Source: Candidatus Methylophosphatis haderslevensis (GTDB lineage Bacteria > Pseudomonadota > Gammaproteobacteria > Burkholderiales > Rhodocyclaceae). From it: a DNA stretch of 64,000 nucleotides. A program made the position numbers and the translations under genes. The notes below the pieces were generated by a model. The model had not been told where the DNA came from, did no database searches, and saw nothing but the letters and a program-made list of their open reading frames with translations. The stretch covers positions 1,069,177 through 1,133,176 of the forward strand of contig JADJSA010000001.1 of the NCBI GenBank assembly GCA_016711925.1. Direction: 5' to 3'. Below, piece after piece: positions 1 to 7,663 of the stretch. Position 1 is the first letter of the stretch; every line of letters starts with the position of its first letter.

Positions 1-910
1 GCAGCGCGATGCCCTCGCCCATCTTGTAGTCATGCACATAGCCGTCGAAGATCGGCGCGGCCCGCTCGTCGTAGCTTATCTCCCACAGCTCGGGCATGTC
101 CTTCATCGCGGCGACGAAACTGCGTCGCGGCGGCGCATCGTAGATCGCCGAAACGCGCGAGCTGACGTCGCCCTTGAGGTTCTTCGCGGCGATCACCTTG
201 ATCAGGTTGAGGTCGCCGTCGAGCAGTACCACGCTGTTGGGCAGGTAATTGGCCACCGCGACCACCTTGCCGTCGGCCGACACCGCGAGGTTGCGGGCGT
301 TGATGCCGGCGCGCACCTCGGCAACCGTTTTCAGGTTCCAGATATCGAACTTGCTCACCCAGCCGTCGCGCGAACAGAAGTACACATAGCGCCCGTCGGC
401 GGTGAACTTCGGCCCGCCGTGCAGCGCGTAGCGCGAGGGAAAGCGGTGGATGCGTTCGAGCTTGTCGCCATCCAGAATGCTGACGTGGTGATCGCCGGCC
501 TCGACAACGATAAACAGGTTCATCATGTCGGCGACGAAAACCGGACCGTCGCGCAGTTGCGCCTTCTTGACATGCTCAATGCGCGAGGCACGGATTTGCG
601 CTTCGCTCCAGTCGGGCCGCGGCGTCACCGGCGAGTAGATCCAGTCGGTCAGTTGCTGCAGTTCGTCGGCCGACAGGCTGGCAGCGAATCCCGCCATCTG
701 GGTCGCCGGCCGCCCATCGCGTATCACCTTGAGCGCCTCCGCCTTGCGCAGCCGTTCGAGATTTTCGGGCAGCAACGCCGGACCCATGGCGCCCAACCGG
801 TCGGCCCCGTGGCACGACGCGCAGTGCGCGCGAAACAGCTGCGCCGGCTCGGCCGCGTGCAGCGGCGCGAGCGCCGCAAACAACAGCGCCAGAACGAGCA
901 AACGGACCAT
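1..910 (-). CDS. nirN: NirN, cytochrome c / heme d1-binding protein (3' end outside window)
   Basis: NirN is a periplasmic NirS-like protein that acts late in heme d1 maturation (side-chain dehydrogenation and hand-over to NirS). The ATG is at 908-910. The start encodes a signal peptide of about 19 residues, then a c-type heme site CASCH near residue 31 and a QMAGF segment that may supply the axial Met. An eight-bladed d1-type propeller follows (HHVSILDGDKLERIHRF, YVYFCSRDGWVSKFDIWN). The frame is open to base 1, so about 303 of the usual roughly 500 residues are present. It lies 14 bp downstream of a possible small ORF and is the last visible nir gene on this strand. NirS itself is ruled out because a better, complete NirS lies at 7664-9403. 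Confidence 0.88.
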   Translation of the reverse strand, partial: MVRLLVLALLFAALAPLHAAEPAQLFRAHCASCHGADRLGAMGPALLPENLERLRKAEALKVIRDGRPATQMAGFAASLSADELQQLTDWIYSPVTPRPDWSEAQIRASRIEHVKKAQLRDGPVFVADMMNLFIVVEAGDHHVSILDGDKLERIHRFPSRYALHGGPKFTADGRYVYFCSRDGWVSKFDIWNLKTVAEVRAGINARNLAVSADGKVVAVANYLPNSVVLLDGDLNLIKVIAAKNLKGDVSSRVSAIYDAPPRRSFVAAMKDMPELWEISYDERAAPIFDGYVHDYKMGEGIAL

Positions 911-924
911 GCGCGCCTGCCGGG

Positions 925-1044
925 CTAGCGCACGACCGCCGCGCCCGGCGCCGCCAGCGCAGGCGCCGGCCCTGCCTGCGCCGAAGCAACCGCCGCCGCA
1001 ACGCAGACGGCCACCAGCAGCAGTGCGTGAATCATGACTTTCAT
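925..1044 (-). CDS. Possible 39-residue exported peptide between nirJ and nirN
   Basis: This short ORF starts with an ATG that overlaps the nirJ stop (ATGA at 1041-1044), the arrangement of a translationally coupled gene. The product begins MKVMIHALLLVAVCVAAAV and continues into an Ala/Pro-rich tail, so nearly the whole peptide is a Sec-type signal sequence or a single membrane segment. It ends 14 bp before the nirN start. I recognise no family. It may be a real small protein, or only a coupling leader that carries ribosomes from nirJ to nirN. The overlap and hydrophobic pattern favour translation but do not prove a function. Confidence 0.4.
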   Translation of the reverse strand: MKVMIHALLLVAVCVAAAVASAQAGPAPALAAPGAAVVR

Positions 1045-2306
1045 GCCGCGCTCCTTTGCACGATGCGCACCCATGGCTTGTTCGCGACGCGTTCGCCGCC
1101 GGGCGCGATGCCGATTTCCTCGTCGTCGAGGTAGCAGCCCGGGTCTTCCTGCCACACGTCGCCGGTGACCTGCTCGGCGCGCACGCGCGAACTGCCGTTG
1201 CAGATGTCGGCGTGGCAGCACGCGGCGCAGCGGCCCTTGAGCGCGCGCGGCCAGGCGCGCAGGCCTTGCAGCAAGTTGTCCTCCGGGTCGGACCAGATGG
1301 CCGAAAACGGCCGCTCGCGCACGTTGCCGAGCGAGTGGTGCCACCACATGGTGTCGGGATGCACGTTGCCCAGGTTGTCGATGTTCGCCACGTTGATGCC
1401 CGAGGCATTGCCGCCCCACTGCGCGAGCCGCGCCCGCATCGGCGCGACCTGCTCGGGAAAGCGCCGCGCCACCCATTGCAGGAAGAAGGCACCGTCGGCA
1501 TCGTTGTTGCCGGTGGTGAATTCCCTGGCCGCGCCTTGCGCGATGCCGCTCCAGCAGACATCGAACAGCAGGTTCATCGCCGAGCGGGTCAGTCGGTACT
1601 GCGCATCGTCCTGGCGGTTCTTGTTGCCGCGGCCGGCGTAGTTCAGATGCGAAAAGTAGAAGCGGTCGATGCCTTCGCGCTCGGCCAGTTGCAGCAGTGC
1701 CTCGAAATCATGCGCGTTGTCCTGCGTCATGGTGTAGCGCAAACCGACCTTCAGTCCGCGCTCGCGGCACAGGCGGATGCCGGTCAGCGAGGCCTCGAAC
1801 GCACCGGCCTTTCGGCGGAAGCGGTCATGCGTCTCGCCGATGCCGTCGAGACTGACCCCGGCGTAATCGAAATCGATCGCGGCGATCCGCGCGATGTTGC
1901 CGGCATCGATCAGCGTGCCGTTGCTCGACAGGGCGGTATAGAAGCCCATGTCCTTGGCGCGCTGGGCGATGGCGAAAATGTCCGGCCGCAGCAGCGGTTC
2001 GCCGCCGGAGAGGATCAGCACCGGCACGCGAAAGCGCTTCAGGTCGTCCATCACCGCGAACACTTCACCGGTGGTGAGTTCGCCCGCGAAATCGGTATCG
2101 GCGGATATCGAATAGCAGTGCTTGCAGGTCAGGTTGCAGCGGCGGATCAGGTTCCAGATCACCACCGGCCCGGGCAGGCGGCGCGGGCCGCTGGCCTGCA
2201 TGCCGTCGGCCGGCGCAATGCCGCTGCGGACCAGCGGCGCCCGGCTCGCGGAGCCCGGCGACACGCGGGCGTGAAGCTCGTGCATGTACTGTGAGATGCG
2301 GAACAT
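1041..2306 (-). CDS. nirJ: NirJ, radical SAM protein of heme d1 biosynthesis
   Basis: NirJ is a radical SAM enzyme that removes propionate side chains from 12,18-didecarboxysiroheme on the way to heme d1. The 421-residue product has the 4Fe-4S/SAM motif CNLTCKHC at about residues 58-65 and a GGEP motif near 101. Its C-terminus has a SPASM-type cysteine cluster (CAACC, then ADIC and PGC). The length is a little above the family norm because of a 45-residue N-terminal extension. It lies downstream of the hemerythrin gene rather than directly after nirH. A weak FNR-like site sits about 86 bp upstream (2386-2399). The stop overlaps the start of a 39-residue ORF. Confidence 0.95.
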   Translation of the reverse strand: MFRISQYMHELHARVSPGSASRAPLVRSGIAPADGMQASGPRRLPGPVVIWNLIRRCNLTCKHCYSISADTDFAGELTTGEVFAVMDDLKRFRVPVLILSGGEPLLRPDIFAIAQRAKDMGFYTALSSNGTLIDAGNIARIAAIDFDYAGVSLDGIGETHDRFRRKAGAFEASLTGIRLCRERGLKVGLRYTMTQDNAHDFEALLQLAEREGIDRFYFSHLNYAGRGNKNRQDDAQYRLTRSAMNLLFDVCWSGIAQGAAREFTTGNNDADGAFFLQWVARRFPEQVAPMRARLAQWGGNASGINVANIDNLGNVHPDTMWWHHSLGNVRERPFSAIWSDPEDNLLQGLRAWPRALKGRCAACCHADICNGSSRVRAEQVTGDVWQEDPGCYLDDEEIGIAPGGERVANKPWVRIVQRSAA

Positions 2307-2385
2307 GGCGTTTCCTGGGGCCTGACTGCGGAACCCGCGCTTGCGCAGGTGCAGTGCAGGCTACCCGCCGGCAAGCCGCAGCGCG

Positions 2386-2399
2386 TTGATTCCAATCGC
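2386..2399 (-). promoter_or_regulatory. Weak FNR/DNR-like site upstream of nirJ
   Basis: The sequence TTGATTCCAATCGC matches eight of the ten conserved positions of TTGAT-N4-ATCAA; the second half-site ends GC instead of AA. Its centre lies about 86 bp from the nirJ start. It overlaps an arm of an inverted repeat (CCAATCGCGCG and CGCGCGATTGG, about 60 bp apart). It may give nirJ its own anaerobic promoter, but one half-site is degenerate. Confidence 0.35.
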
Positions 2400-2495
2400 G
2401 CGGGGGCGGGCGGCGGGTGCGCCAAATCGCCAGCAGGCGACGGCGGAATGCGCGCGATTGGGCCGATGGCGCCAGTCGGACGGGCGCGCGAAGGC

Positions 2496-3436
2496 TCAGT
2501 GCCGCGAACGCAGGGTCGCCAGCGCGTCGCGCAATCTGCCGATGCTGGCAAATGCCGCCGCCGGATTGCGCTCGCCGGCGGCCGTGCCGGCAAGCTGCCG
2601 CTCGATCTCGTCGAGCTGGTCCGACATCTCGTCGAGAAACTCGGGGGCAGGCAAACCGCTTTCGCGCTGCTCGAGTTCGCGCCGTGTTCTTTCGAGCTGT
2701 TTGTTGAGGGAGCGCTGCACATCGTATTCCTGTTGCAGGCGCAACTGGGCCTCATAGACTTCGGCGGTACGCTGCGCGACCCGCTGTCCCAGGCCGGCGT
2801 TGTAGCCTGCCAGTTCCCGCCGCGCGTTTTCCAGTTGTTCCTCGCGTTCGCGCAATCGTTCATTGGTCCGCTCGATTTCGGCATTGCGGTGCGCCAGTTC
2901 GGCATACATGCGATGCATGGCCTCGATCAGCGCGTCGTGGCCGGGATTTGCCTTGCCGGCGATACAGGCATAGGCAGCGTCGGCCGACATGCCGCCGGCA
3001 ATTGCGCGCACCTGCCAGGCCATCGACTGGTCTTCGCCCAGGATATGTTCGGCGAGCCATGTGATCAGGTAACGCAGCAGCCCGGGCAACAGCGTCCTCG
3101 GCGAATTGTGCAGGCATGCGCGCATCAGGCCGAGCTGCTTGACGAAATTGGCGTGCGCCCCATGTGATCGCGCACATAGTCTCGATCGAGTCCGGCATCG
3201 CGCATCAGTCGCTGCTCGGTCCCGAAATGATCGCGCGCATAGGCGGCCAGTTCGTCGAGCACCTGTTCGCGCATTGCCGCCGGCGCCGACTCCCGATGGA
3301 CCGTACCGAGGCGGTTTATCAGGTCGACCAGACCGCGATGCTGGGCATCGACCACCTCGATGCCGGTTTCGTATTTCGCGCCCCACACAAATACGTCCAC
3401 CGCTTGCTCCTGGCCCGGCGCCACTGCAGCGTCCAC
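2496..3436 (-). pseudogene. Bacteriohemerythrin domain plus long coiled coil, frame broken by a one-base deficit
   Basis: Two overlapping frames together make one protein. The first, from the ATG at 3436, has the hemerythrin start: VWGAKYETGIEVVDAQHRGL, then DHFGTEQRLM and VRDHMG. The second continues without loss as AHANFVKQ, a WLAEHILGED helix and about 150 residues of charged coiled coil to the stop at 2496. The frames join at a run of four C on the plus strand (3158-3161); one more C would restore a product of about 313 residues. Hemerythrin domains bind O2 or NO at a di-iron centre, and the His/Glu/Asp ligand pattern is visible across the two parts. No GGDEF or kinase output domain is present. 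A clear FNR-like box lies 95 bp upstream. It could be a recent pseudogene, a phase-variable frame or a sequencing error. Confidence 0.7.
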
Positions 3437-3524
3437 TGAACACGCTCCTCGAATCGGTTCGGCCGAACCCGGCAGGACTCGCCGGGAGGTCGTCGAATCC
3501 TAAATGAATTGGCGCAGGCGAATG

Positions 3525-3538
3525 TTGACCATCATCAA
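3525..3538 (-). promoter_or_regulatory. FNR/DNR-type box upstream of the hemerythrin gene
   Basis: TTGACCATCATCAA has the TTGAY-N4-ATCAA architecture with nine of ten consensus positions. It lies between nirH and the hemerythrin gene, centred about 95 bp from the hemerythrin ATG. This suggests low-O2 or NO-responsive transcription of the hemerythrin gene and the nirJ-nirN part separately from the nirS operon. That is an inference from position and motif. Confidence 0.65.
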
Positions 3539-3557
3539 CATCGGCGTCCCCGGCAGA

Positions 3558-4040
3558 TCAGGCGGATATCCGCAGTCCGCTCTTCTTCAGGATGCGCGTG
3601 CTGAACAATACGTCGCGTGCACCGCAGGCGTCGCCGAGCAGTGCGGCAATTTGCTGCAGTTTGTCGTCGACCTCGTCGCGCGACTTGCCATGCACCATCG
3701 CGAACAGGTTGTAGGGCCACAGCGGCAATCGCCGCGGACGGCGGTAGCAATGGGTGACGAAATCGAGCGCCCCGACTTGCTCGCCTAGCGCATCGACGCG
3801 AGCATCGGCGACATCCCACACCGACATGCCGTTTGCCGTATAGCCGAGCGCATAGTGATTGGGCACCGCACCGATGCGCCGGATCGCGCCGCGTTCGATC
3901 ATCGCGGCCAGCCGGCGCCGAACCTCGTCCGCCGTCACGCCCAACTGCCCGGCCAGCATGTCGTAGGGCCGCGGCACCAGCGGCAGCCCGGCCTGCGTGG
4001 CAACGATCAGCCGGCGGTCGATATCATCGGGTGCGTTCAT
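3558..4040 (-). CDS. nirH: NirH, siroheme decarboxylase subunit
   Basis: NirH belongs to the AsnC/Lrp-like NirD/L/G/H family that decarboxylates siroheme to 12,18-didecarboxysiroheme in the cytoplasm. The 160-residue product has an N-terminal winged-helix part (DDIDRRLIVATQAGLPLVPR) and a C-terminal RAM-like part. The latter holds the family signature THCYRRPRRLPLWPYNLF with the conserved His and Tyr/Arg. This signature resembles the second half of NirDL rather than NirG, so I call it NirH. It starts 7 bp after the nirG stop and is the last gene of the contiguous nirS-nirH run. Confidence 0.9.
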   Translation of the reverse strand: MNAPDDIDRRLIVATQAGLPLVPRPYDMLAGQLGVTADEVRRRLAAMIERGAIRRIGAVPNHYALGYTANGMSVWDVADARVDALGEQVGALDFVTHCYRRPRRLPLWPYNLFAMVHGKSRDEVDDKLQQIAALLGDACGARDVLFSTRILKKSGLRISA

Positions 4041-4047
4041 TCGCAGG

Positions 4048-4497
4048 CTATGCCGCCAGCTTCATCTCGACGAAGAACTCGCGCTCCTTGGGAAACGCAT
4101 ACACGGTCAGCCCGGTCGACTGCTCGATCCGTGCGATGGCCTGCGCGATGCCGTCGACCGTCTCGGTCGCAAGCACGAACCACATGTTGAGCGCATGCTC
4201 GCGCCGGTAATTGTGCGCAACCTCGGGCAGCGCATTGACCTGGGCGGCCACCTCGTCAAAGCGATCCTCGGGTACCGCCAGCGCCGCCAGGACGAACGCC
4301 CCGCCGATCGCCTCGATCTGGAACATCGGGCCGAATCGGGTCAGCACGCGCGCATCGAGCATGCGCTGCAGCCGCCCGATCAGTTCCGCCTCGTCGATGC
4401 CGAGGCTCCCGGCCACCGCCCGGTAGGGCTCGTCGCACAGCGGAAAGCCGCCCTGCAGGGCGTTGATGATGCGCCGGTCGAGCGGGTCGGGCTGCAC
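4048..4497 (-). CDS. nirG: NirG, siroheme decarboxylase subunit
   Basis: This 149-residue member of the siroheme decarboxylase family acts with NirD, NirL and NirH. It has the AsnC-like helix-turn-helix fold (PLDRRIINALQGGFPLCDEP) and the signature AHNYRREHALNMWFVLAT, which is the NirD/NirG type rather than the NirL/NirH type. The start is a GTG at 4497, six bases after the nirDL stop, so tight coupling is likely. These proteins look like transcription regulators but act as enzymes. Assignment as NirG rather than NirD rests on gene order and on NirD being part of the upstream fusion. Confidence 0.88.
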   Translation of the reverse strand: MQPDPLDRRIINALQGGFPLCDEPYRAVAGSLGIDEAELIGRLQRMLDARVLTRFGPMFQIEAIGGAFVLAALAVPEDRFDEVAAQVNALPEVAHNYRREHALNMWFVLATETVDGIAQAIARIEQSTGLTVYAFPKEREFFVEMKLAA

Positions 4498-4503
4498 CGC
4501 GGC

Positions 4504-5586
4504 TCAGCTTGCCGGCAGCGCCGCATAGCGCGCACCGGTCTGTTTGTAGCGCTGCAGGCTGAACAGCACGCCGTGCGGGTAGGCGCCCAGGCGCAGGCGG
4601 CGGTTGATGCTGGCGACCGCCGCTTCCACCTCGGCACGCTCGCGACCGTGGATCATGCAATAAAGGTTGTACGGCCACTCGTCGCCGGCCCGGGCGCGCC
4701 GGTAGCACAGCGTGACCGCATGCTCGGCGGCCAGCGCCATGCCCAGCTCGCCAGTGCGATCGTCGGGCACGTTCCAGACGCACATCGCATTGGCACGAAA
4801 TCCCAGTTCATGGTGGTGCACCACCACCCCGAAGCGCTTGAGAACGCCGTCGCGAAGCCAGCGCGCCAGCGTGTCGAGGACATCGTCTTCGGTCATGCCG
4901 GATCGCATGCCGATGCGCGCGTAGGGCCGGGGTAACAATTCCAGCCCCTCCTCCAGTACCGTCATCAGGCGCCGCTCGGCTGCCGTCAAGGTCAATGGCG
5001 CCCGTGCCTCGACCCGCCGCGGCGGATGGGTGACGCGATTGCCGCTGCCGAGGTCGAAGCCGAGGTCGATGTGGAACTCGTCAAGCAGCGGCAGGGATAT
5101 GACGCGGCAGCCGCTGGCGGACTCGATCTCGCGCAGCGCGGCCTCGACCTGGTCGGCCGTCGCGGCGGTGACGACGAACCACAGGTTCCAGGCGTGTTCG
5201 CGCCGGTAGTTGTGATTCACGTCGGTGCGCGCCGAAACCATTGCCGCGATCGCCTCCAGCCGCTCCGGCGGCGCCTTCAGCGCGGCCAGGGTGCTGGCGC
5301 CGACCGTGCGCGGGGCGAATACGCCGCCCACCCGGCTGACCTTTCCGCAGGCGCGCAGATAGGTCAGCTCGCTGATGACCTCCGACTCGGGCTCGCCGAG
5401 GCATTCGCCGATCGACGCAAAGGGCCGGGCGACCAGCGGGAAGCCGCGCTGGAAGTCGTTGAGCAGCGAGTACTGCAGCGAATCGACCCCGCCGAGCAGC
5501 GCATCCTGCACCGCGCTGACCAGGCCATAGAGCCGTCCGGCCTGCAGCGAAGGCACCAGCAACGAAACCGGAACGCATCCGTTCAT
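4504..5586 (-). CDS. nirD-nirL: NirDL, fused siroheme decarboxylase subunits
   Basis: One 360-residue polypeptide carries two AsnC/Lrp-like siroheme decarboxylase units. The first (about residues 35-185) has the NHNYRREHAWNLWFVV signature of the NirD type. The second (about 195-355) has TLCYRRARAGDEWPYNLY of the NirL type. In Pseudomonas these are separate genes, while fused forms are known in other denitrifiers. The first 30 residues are an extension without clear family match. The ATG at 5586 lies 4 bp after the nirF stop, so the gene is translated as part of the nir operon. Confidence 0.93.
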   Translation of the reverse strand: MNGCVPVSLLVPSLQAGRLYGLVSAVQDALLGGVDSLQYSLLNDFQRGFPLVARPFASIGECLGEPESEVISELTYLRACGKVSRVGGVFAPRTVGASTLAALKAPPERLEAIAAMVSARTDVNHNYRREHAWNLWFVVTAATADQVEAALREIESASGCRVISLPLLDEFHIDLGFDLGSGNRVTHPPRRVEARAPLTLTAAERRLMTVLEEGLELLPRPYARIGMRSGMTEDDVLDTLARWLRDGVLKRFGVVVHHHELGFRANAMCVWNVPDDRTGELGMALAAEHAVTLCYRRARAGDEWPYNLYCMIHGRERAEVEAAVASINRRLRLGAYPHGVLFSLQRYKQTGARYAALPAS

Positions 5587-5589
5587 GGG

Positions 5590-6777
5590 TCAGAATCCGA
5601 TCCGCGCCGCACGCGCGCTGAAGAAGATGCCGGAGGGTGAGTCGGCCGGCAACTGCCCGAGCAGCGCGAAGCTCGCCGTGTCGTAGATCGTGACTCGGTG
5701 ATCGTCGCGCGACGAAATCCAGATGTTTTCGCCGCGCGGCGTGAATTCCATGTGGAGAACCGCCTTGCCCGGCGCCAGCGTGGTGGCGATGCTGCCGGAA
5801 AGGGTATCGATGACCTGCACCCAGCCATTGTCGGGGAAGGCGAAATTCACCCACACCTGGCGGCCGTCGGGCCGTGCCATCACAAAGACCGGCTGGCCCC
5901 GGACCGGGATGCGCTGCACTTCCTGCCAGGTGGCCGTGTCCACCACCAGCACTTCGTTGCGGCCGACTGCCGGCAGGTAGGCGTTGCGTCCGGCCACCGC
6001 CCAGCCGCGCAGGTGCGGCATCTTGAACACCGGAAGCTTCTCTTCGCCGCGGCCGTAGCCGGCAAGTATGCGTCGGGCACCGAGTTCCGGGCGCCACAGA
6101 TCGACCAGGGCGACACCATCCTCGCCGAACAGGCCGGCCAGGTAGTGGCGGCCGTCCGGCGTCACCAGGCCGTCATAGGGCTGGCGGCCGATGTCCTTGA
6201 AGCGGGTGATCGCGGGCATGCGCGGGTCGGTCAGATCGACCACCCAGATCTCGCCGGCATCGAACAGCGCATAGACGAAGCGATTGCCCGGCAGGTCGGC
6301 CAGGCCCACCACCTTCGAGCGCTTGCCCTCGGTGCCATAGGTCGACGGAATGTCGGCGAGCAGTTCCAGCGTGTCGGCATCGAAGGCCTTGATGCCGCCC
6401 GGTTCGTAGTTCTGCGCCACCACCAGCCGGCCGTCCTGCGAGATCGCGCCGCCGATCGAATTGCCCGCCTGGACGATGCGCCGGTCGATGCGCCCGGCCA
6501 GCAGATCGACCTTGGACAGCCCGCCGTCGCGACCGAACACGTAGGCGTAGCGCCCGTCGCGCGAATAGACGGCGGAGGCGTGCGAGAGGTCGCCCAGTCC
6601 GTCGACGCTGGCGAGCCGCGTGCGATGCGTGGTGTCGACCACCTGGACGCGCCCGGCTGCGCGTTCGATCACGATGCCCAGATCGCCGGTTCCCCGCGGC
6701 GGCACCGGCGTTGCCACGCATCCGCTCGCCGCCACCAGCAGCCAGCCGGCGCCGCACAGAAGCCAGGCGCGGCTCAT
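5590..6777 (-). CDS. nirF: NirF, heme d1 biosynthesis propeller protein (lipoprotein)
   Basis: NirF is a periplasmic, membrane-anchored beta-propeller related to the d1 domain of NirS and needed for heme d1 formation. The chosen ATG at 6777 overlaps the nirC stop (ATGA at 6774-6777) and gives 395 residues. The N-terminus has a lipoprotein signal with lipobox AASGC, Cys at about residue 20. Propeller repeats are visible (YAYVFGRDGGLSKVDLL, GRLVVAQNYEPGGIKAFD). There is no c-type heme motif, which separates it from NirN and NirS. A longer reading frame extends upstream through nirC in another frame but has no good start. Confidence 0.93.
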   Translation of the reverse strand: MSRAWLLCGAGWLLVAASGCVATPVPPRGTGDLGIVIERAAGRVQVVDTTHRTRLASVDGLGDLSHASAVYSRDGRYAYVFGRDGGLSKVDLLAGRIDRRIVQAGNSIGGAISQDGRLVVAQNYEPGGIKAFDADTLELLADIPSTYGTEGKRSKVVGLADLPGNRFVYALFDAGEIWVVDLTDPRMPAITRFKDIGRQPYDGLVTPDGRHYLAGLFGEDGVALVDLWRPELGARRILAGYGRGEEKLPVFKMPHLRGWAVAGRNAYLPAVGRNEVLVVDTATWQEVQRIPVRGQPVFVMARPDGRQVWVNFAFPDNGWVQVIDTLSGSIATTLAPGKAVLHMEFTPRGENIWISSRDDHRVTIYDTASFALLGQLPADSPSGIFFSARAARIGF

Positions 6778-7136
6778 CGCCCGCCCTCGCGTTTGGCCAG
6801 TTCCTGCGGAAATCCTTCGGCCAGACGGGCCACCACCCAGCGCGCCTCGTCCTCGCTGAGGAAGCGCGCCCAGCCGGGCATGGCCGTGCCGGGCCGGCCC
6901 TGCAGGATCGTCCACACCAGGGAATCGGGTGACCGCTCGGCCAACGCCAGCGGCGTCAGAGCCGGCCCCAGCCCGCCTTGCAGGGTGAGGCCGTGACACG
7001 AACCGCAGTCTTGCCGCACCATGCGCACAATCTCGTTCCGGCGGGGTTCGACAGGCTCGTTGGCGTTGGCCGCCGGCAGCGCCTGGTGGAGCACGACGAG
7101 CAGGACGGCAGGGAGAACAATCCGCGGGAATCTCAT
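6774..7136 (-). CDS. nirC: NirC, c-type cytochrome
   Basis: NirC is a small periplasmic monoheme cytochrome that can donate electrons to NirS and may take part in final heme d1 maturation. The 120-residue product has a Sec signal peptide (about residues 1-25), the heme-binding CGSCH at about 44-48, and an AMPGW segment near 85 that supplies the likely axial Met. Length is normal for the family. It overlaps nirF by four bases and follows nirM after a gap of about 110 bp. Confidence 0.9.
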   Translation of the reverse strand: MRFPRIVLPAVLLVVLHQALPAANANEPVEPRRNEIVRMVRQDCGSCHGLTLQGGLGPALTPLALAERSPDSLVWTILQGRPGTAMPGWARFLSEDEARWVVARLAEGFPQELAKREGGR

Positions 7137-7249
7137 TCCGGTTCCGATTCGATGCGCGAATGCTGCACCGCTGTCGGCATACCGGCATTGACCTCGATCA
7201 AGGGCGGCCGACGCAACAGCGGCGGCGCCCCGATCGTGCTAACACGTTC

Positions 7250-7564
7250 TCAGCCCTTGAGGATCCAATCCACGACCGACTTGAGGTCGGCGTCGTTGAT
7301 CTTCTCGGCATCGTTGGGCGGCATCGGGATCTGCCCCCACACGCCCTTGCCGCCGCTGCGCACCTTGGCCGATAGCTGTGCCGCCGCCCCGGCGTCACCC
7401 GCATATTTGGCGGCGACATCCTTGAAGGACGGGCCGACCAGCTTCTTTTCCTTGGCGTGACAGGCCATGCAGCCGGCCTTCTGCGCCAGCGCATCCGAGG
7501 CCAGCAACGGCGCCGACCAGGTTGCGCAGCCCAGCAGCAATGACAAGCCTATTGCAGTTTTCAT
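7250..7564 (-). CDS. nirM: NirM, cytochrome c-551 electron donor to nitrite reductase
   Basis: The 104-residue product has a signal peptide of about 22 residues, CMACH at about 32-36 and the axial-Met region QIPMPPN near 78. Together these are the hallmark of the small cytochrome c-551/c8 family. It carries electrons in the periplasm from the bc1 complex to NirS. It lies 100 bp downstream of nirS; a strong hairpin-plus-T-run between them (7603-7637) suggests that only part of the nirS transcript reads through. Confidence 0.92.
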   Translation of the reverse strand: MKTAIGLSLLLGCATWSAPLLASDALAQKAGCMACHAKEKKLVGPSFKDVAAKYAGDAGAAAQLSAKVRSGGKGVWGQIPMPPNDAEKINDADLKSVVDWILKG

Positions 7565-7602
7565 CGCATCTCTCTCCCAGGGTTGAGCCGGACGGAACCG
7601 GC

Positions 7603-7637
7603 AAAAAAACGGGCGACCCGTTGCAACGGACCGCCCG
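7603..7637 (-). terminator. Rho-independent terminator after nirS
   Basis: Read on the minus strand, an interrupted stem (CGGGCGGTCCGTT, GC loop, AACGGGTCGCCCG) is followed by seven T. It lies 27 bp past the nirS stop and before nirM. This is the architecture of a strong intrinsic terminator and would make nirS mRNA more abundant than the heme d1 genes. Confidence 0.85.
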
Positions 7638-7663
7638 CATGAATGTAACCCGAAAGATTCGAC

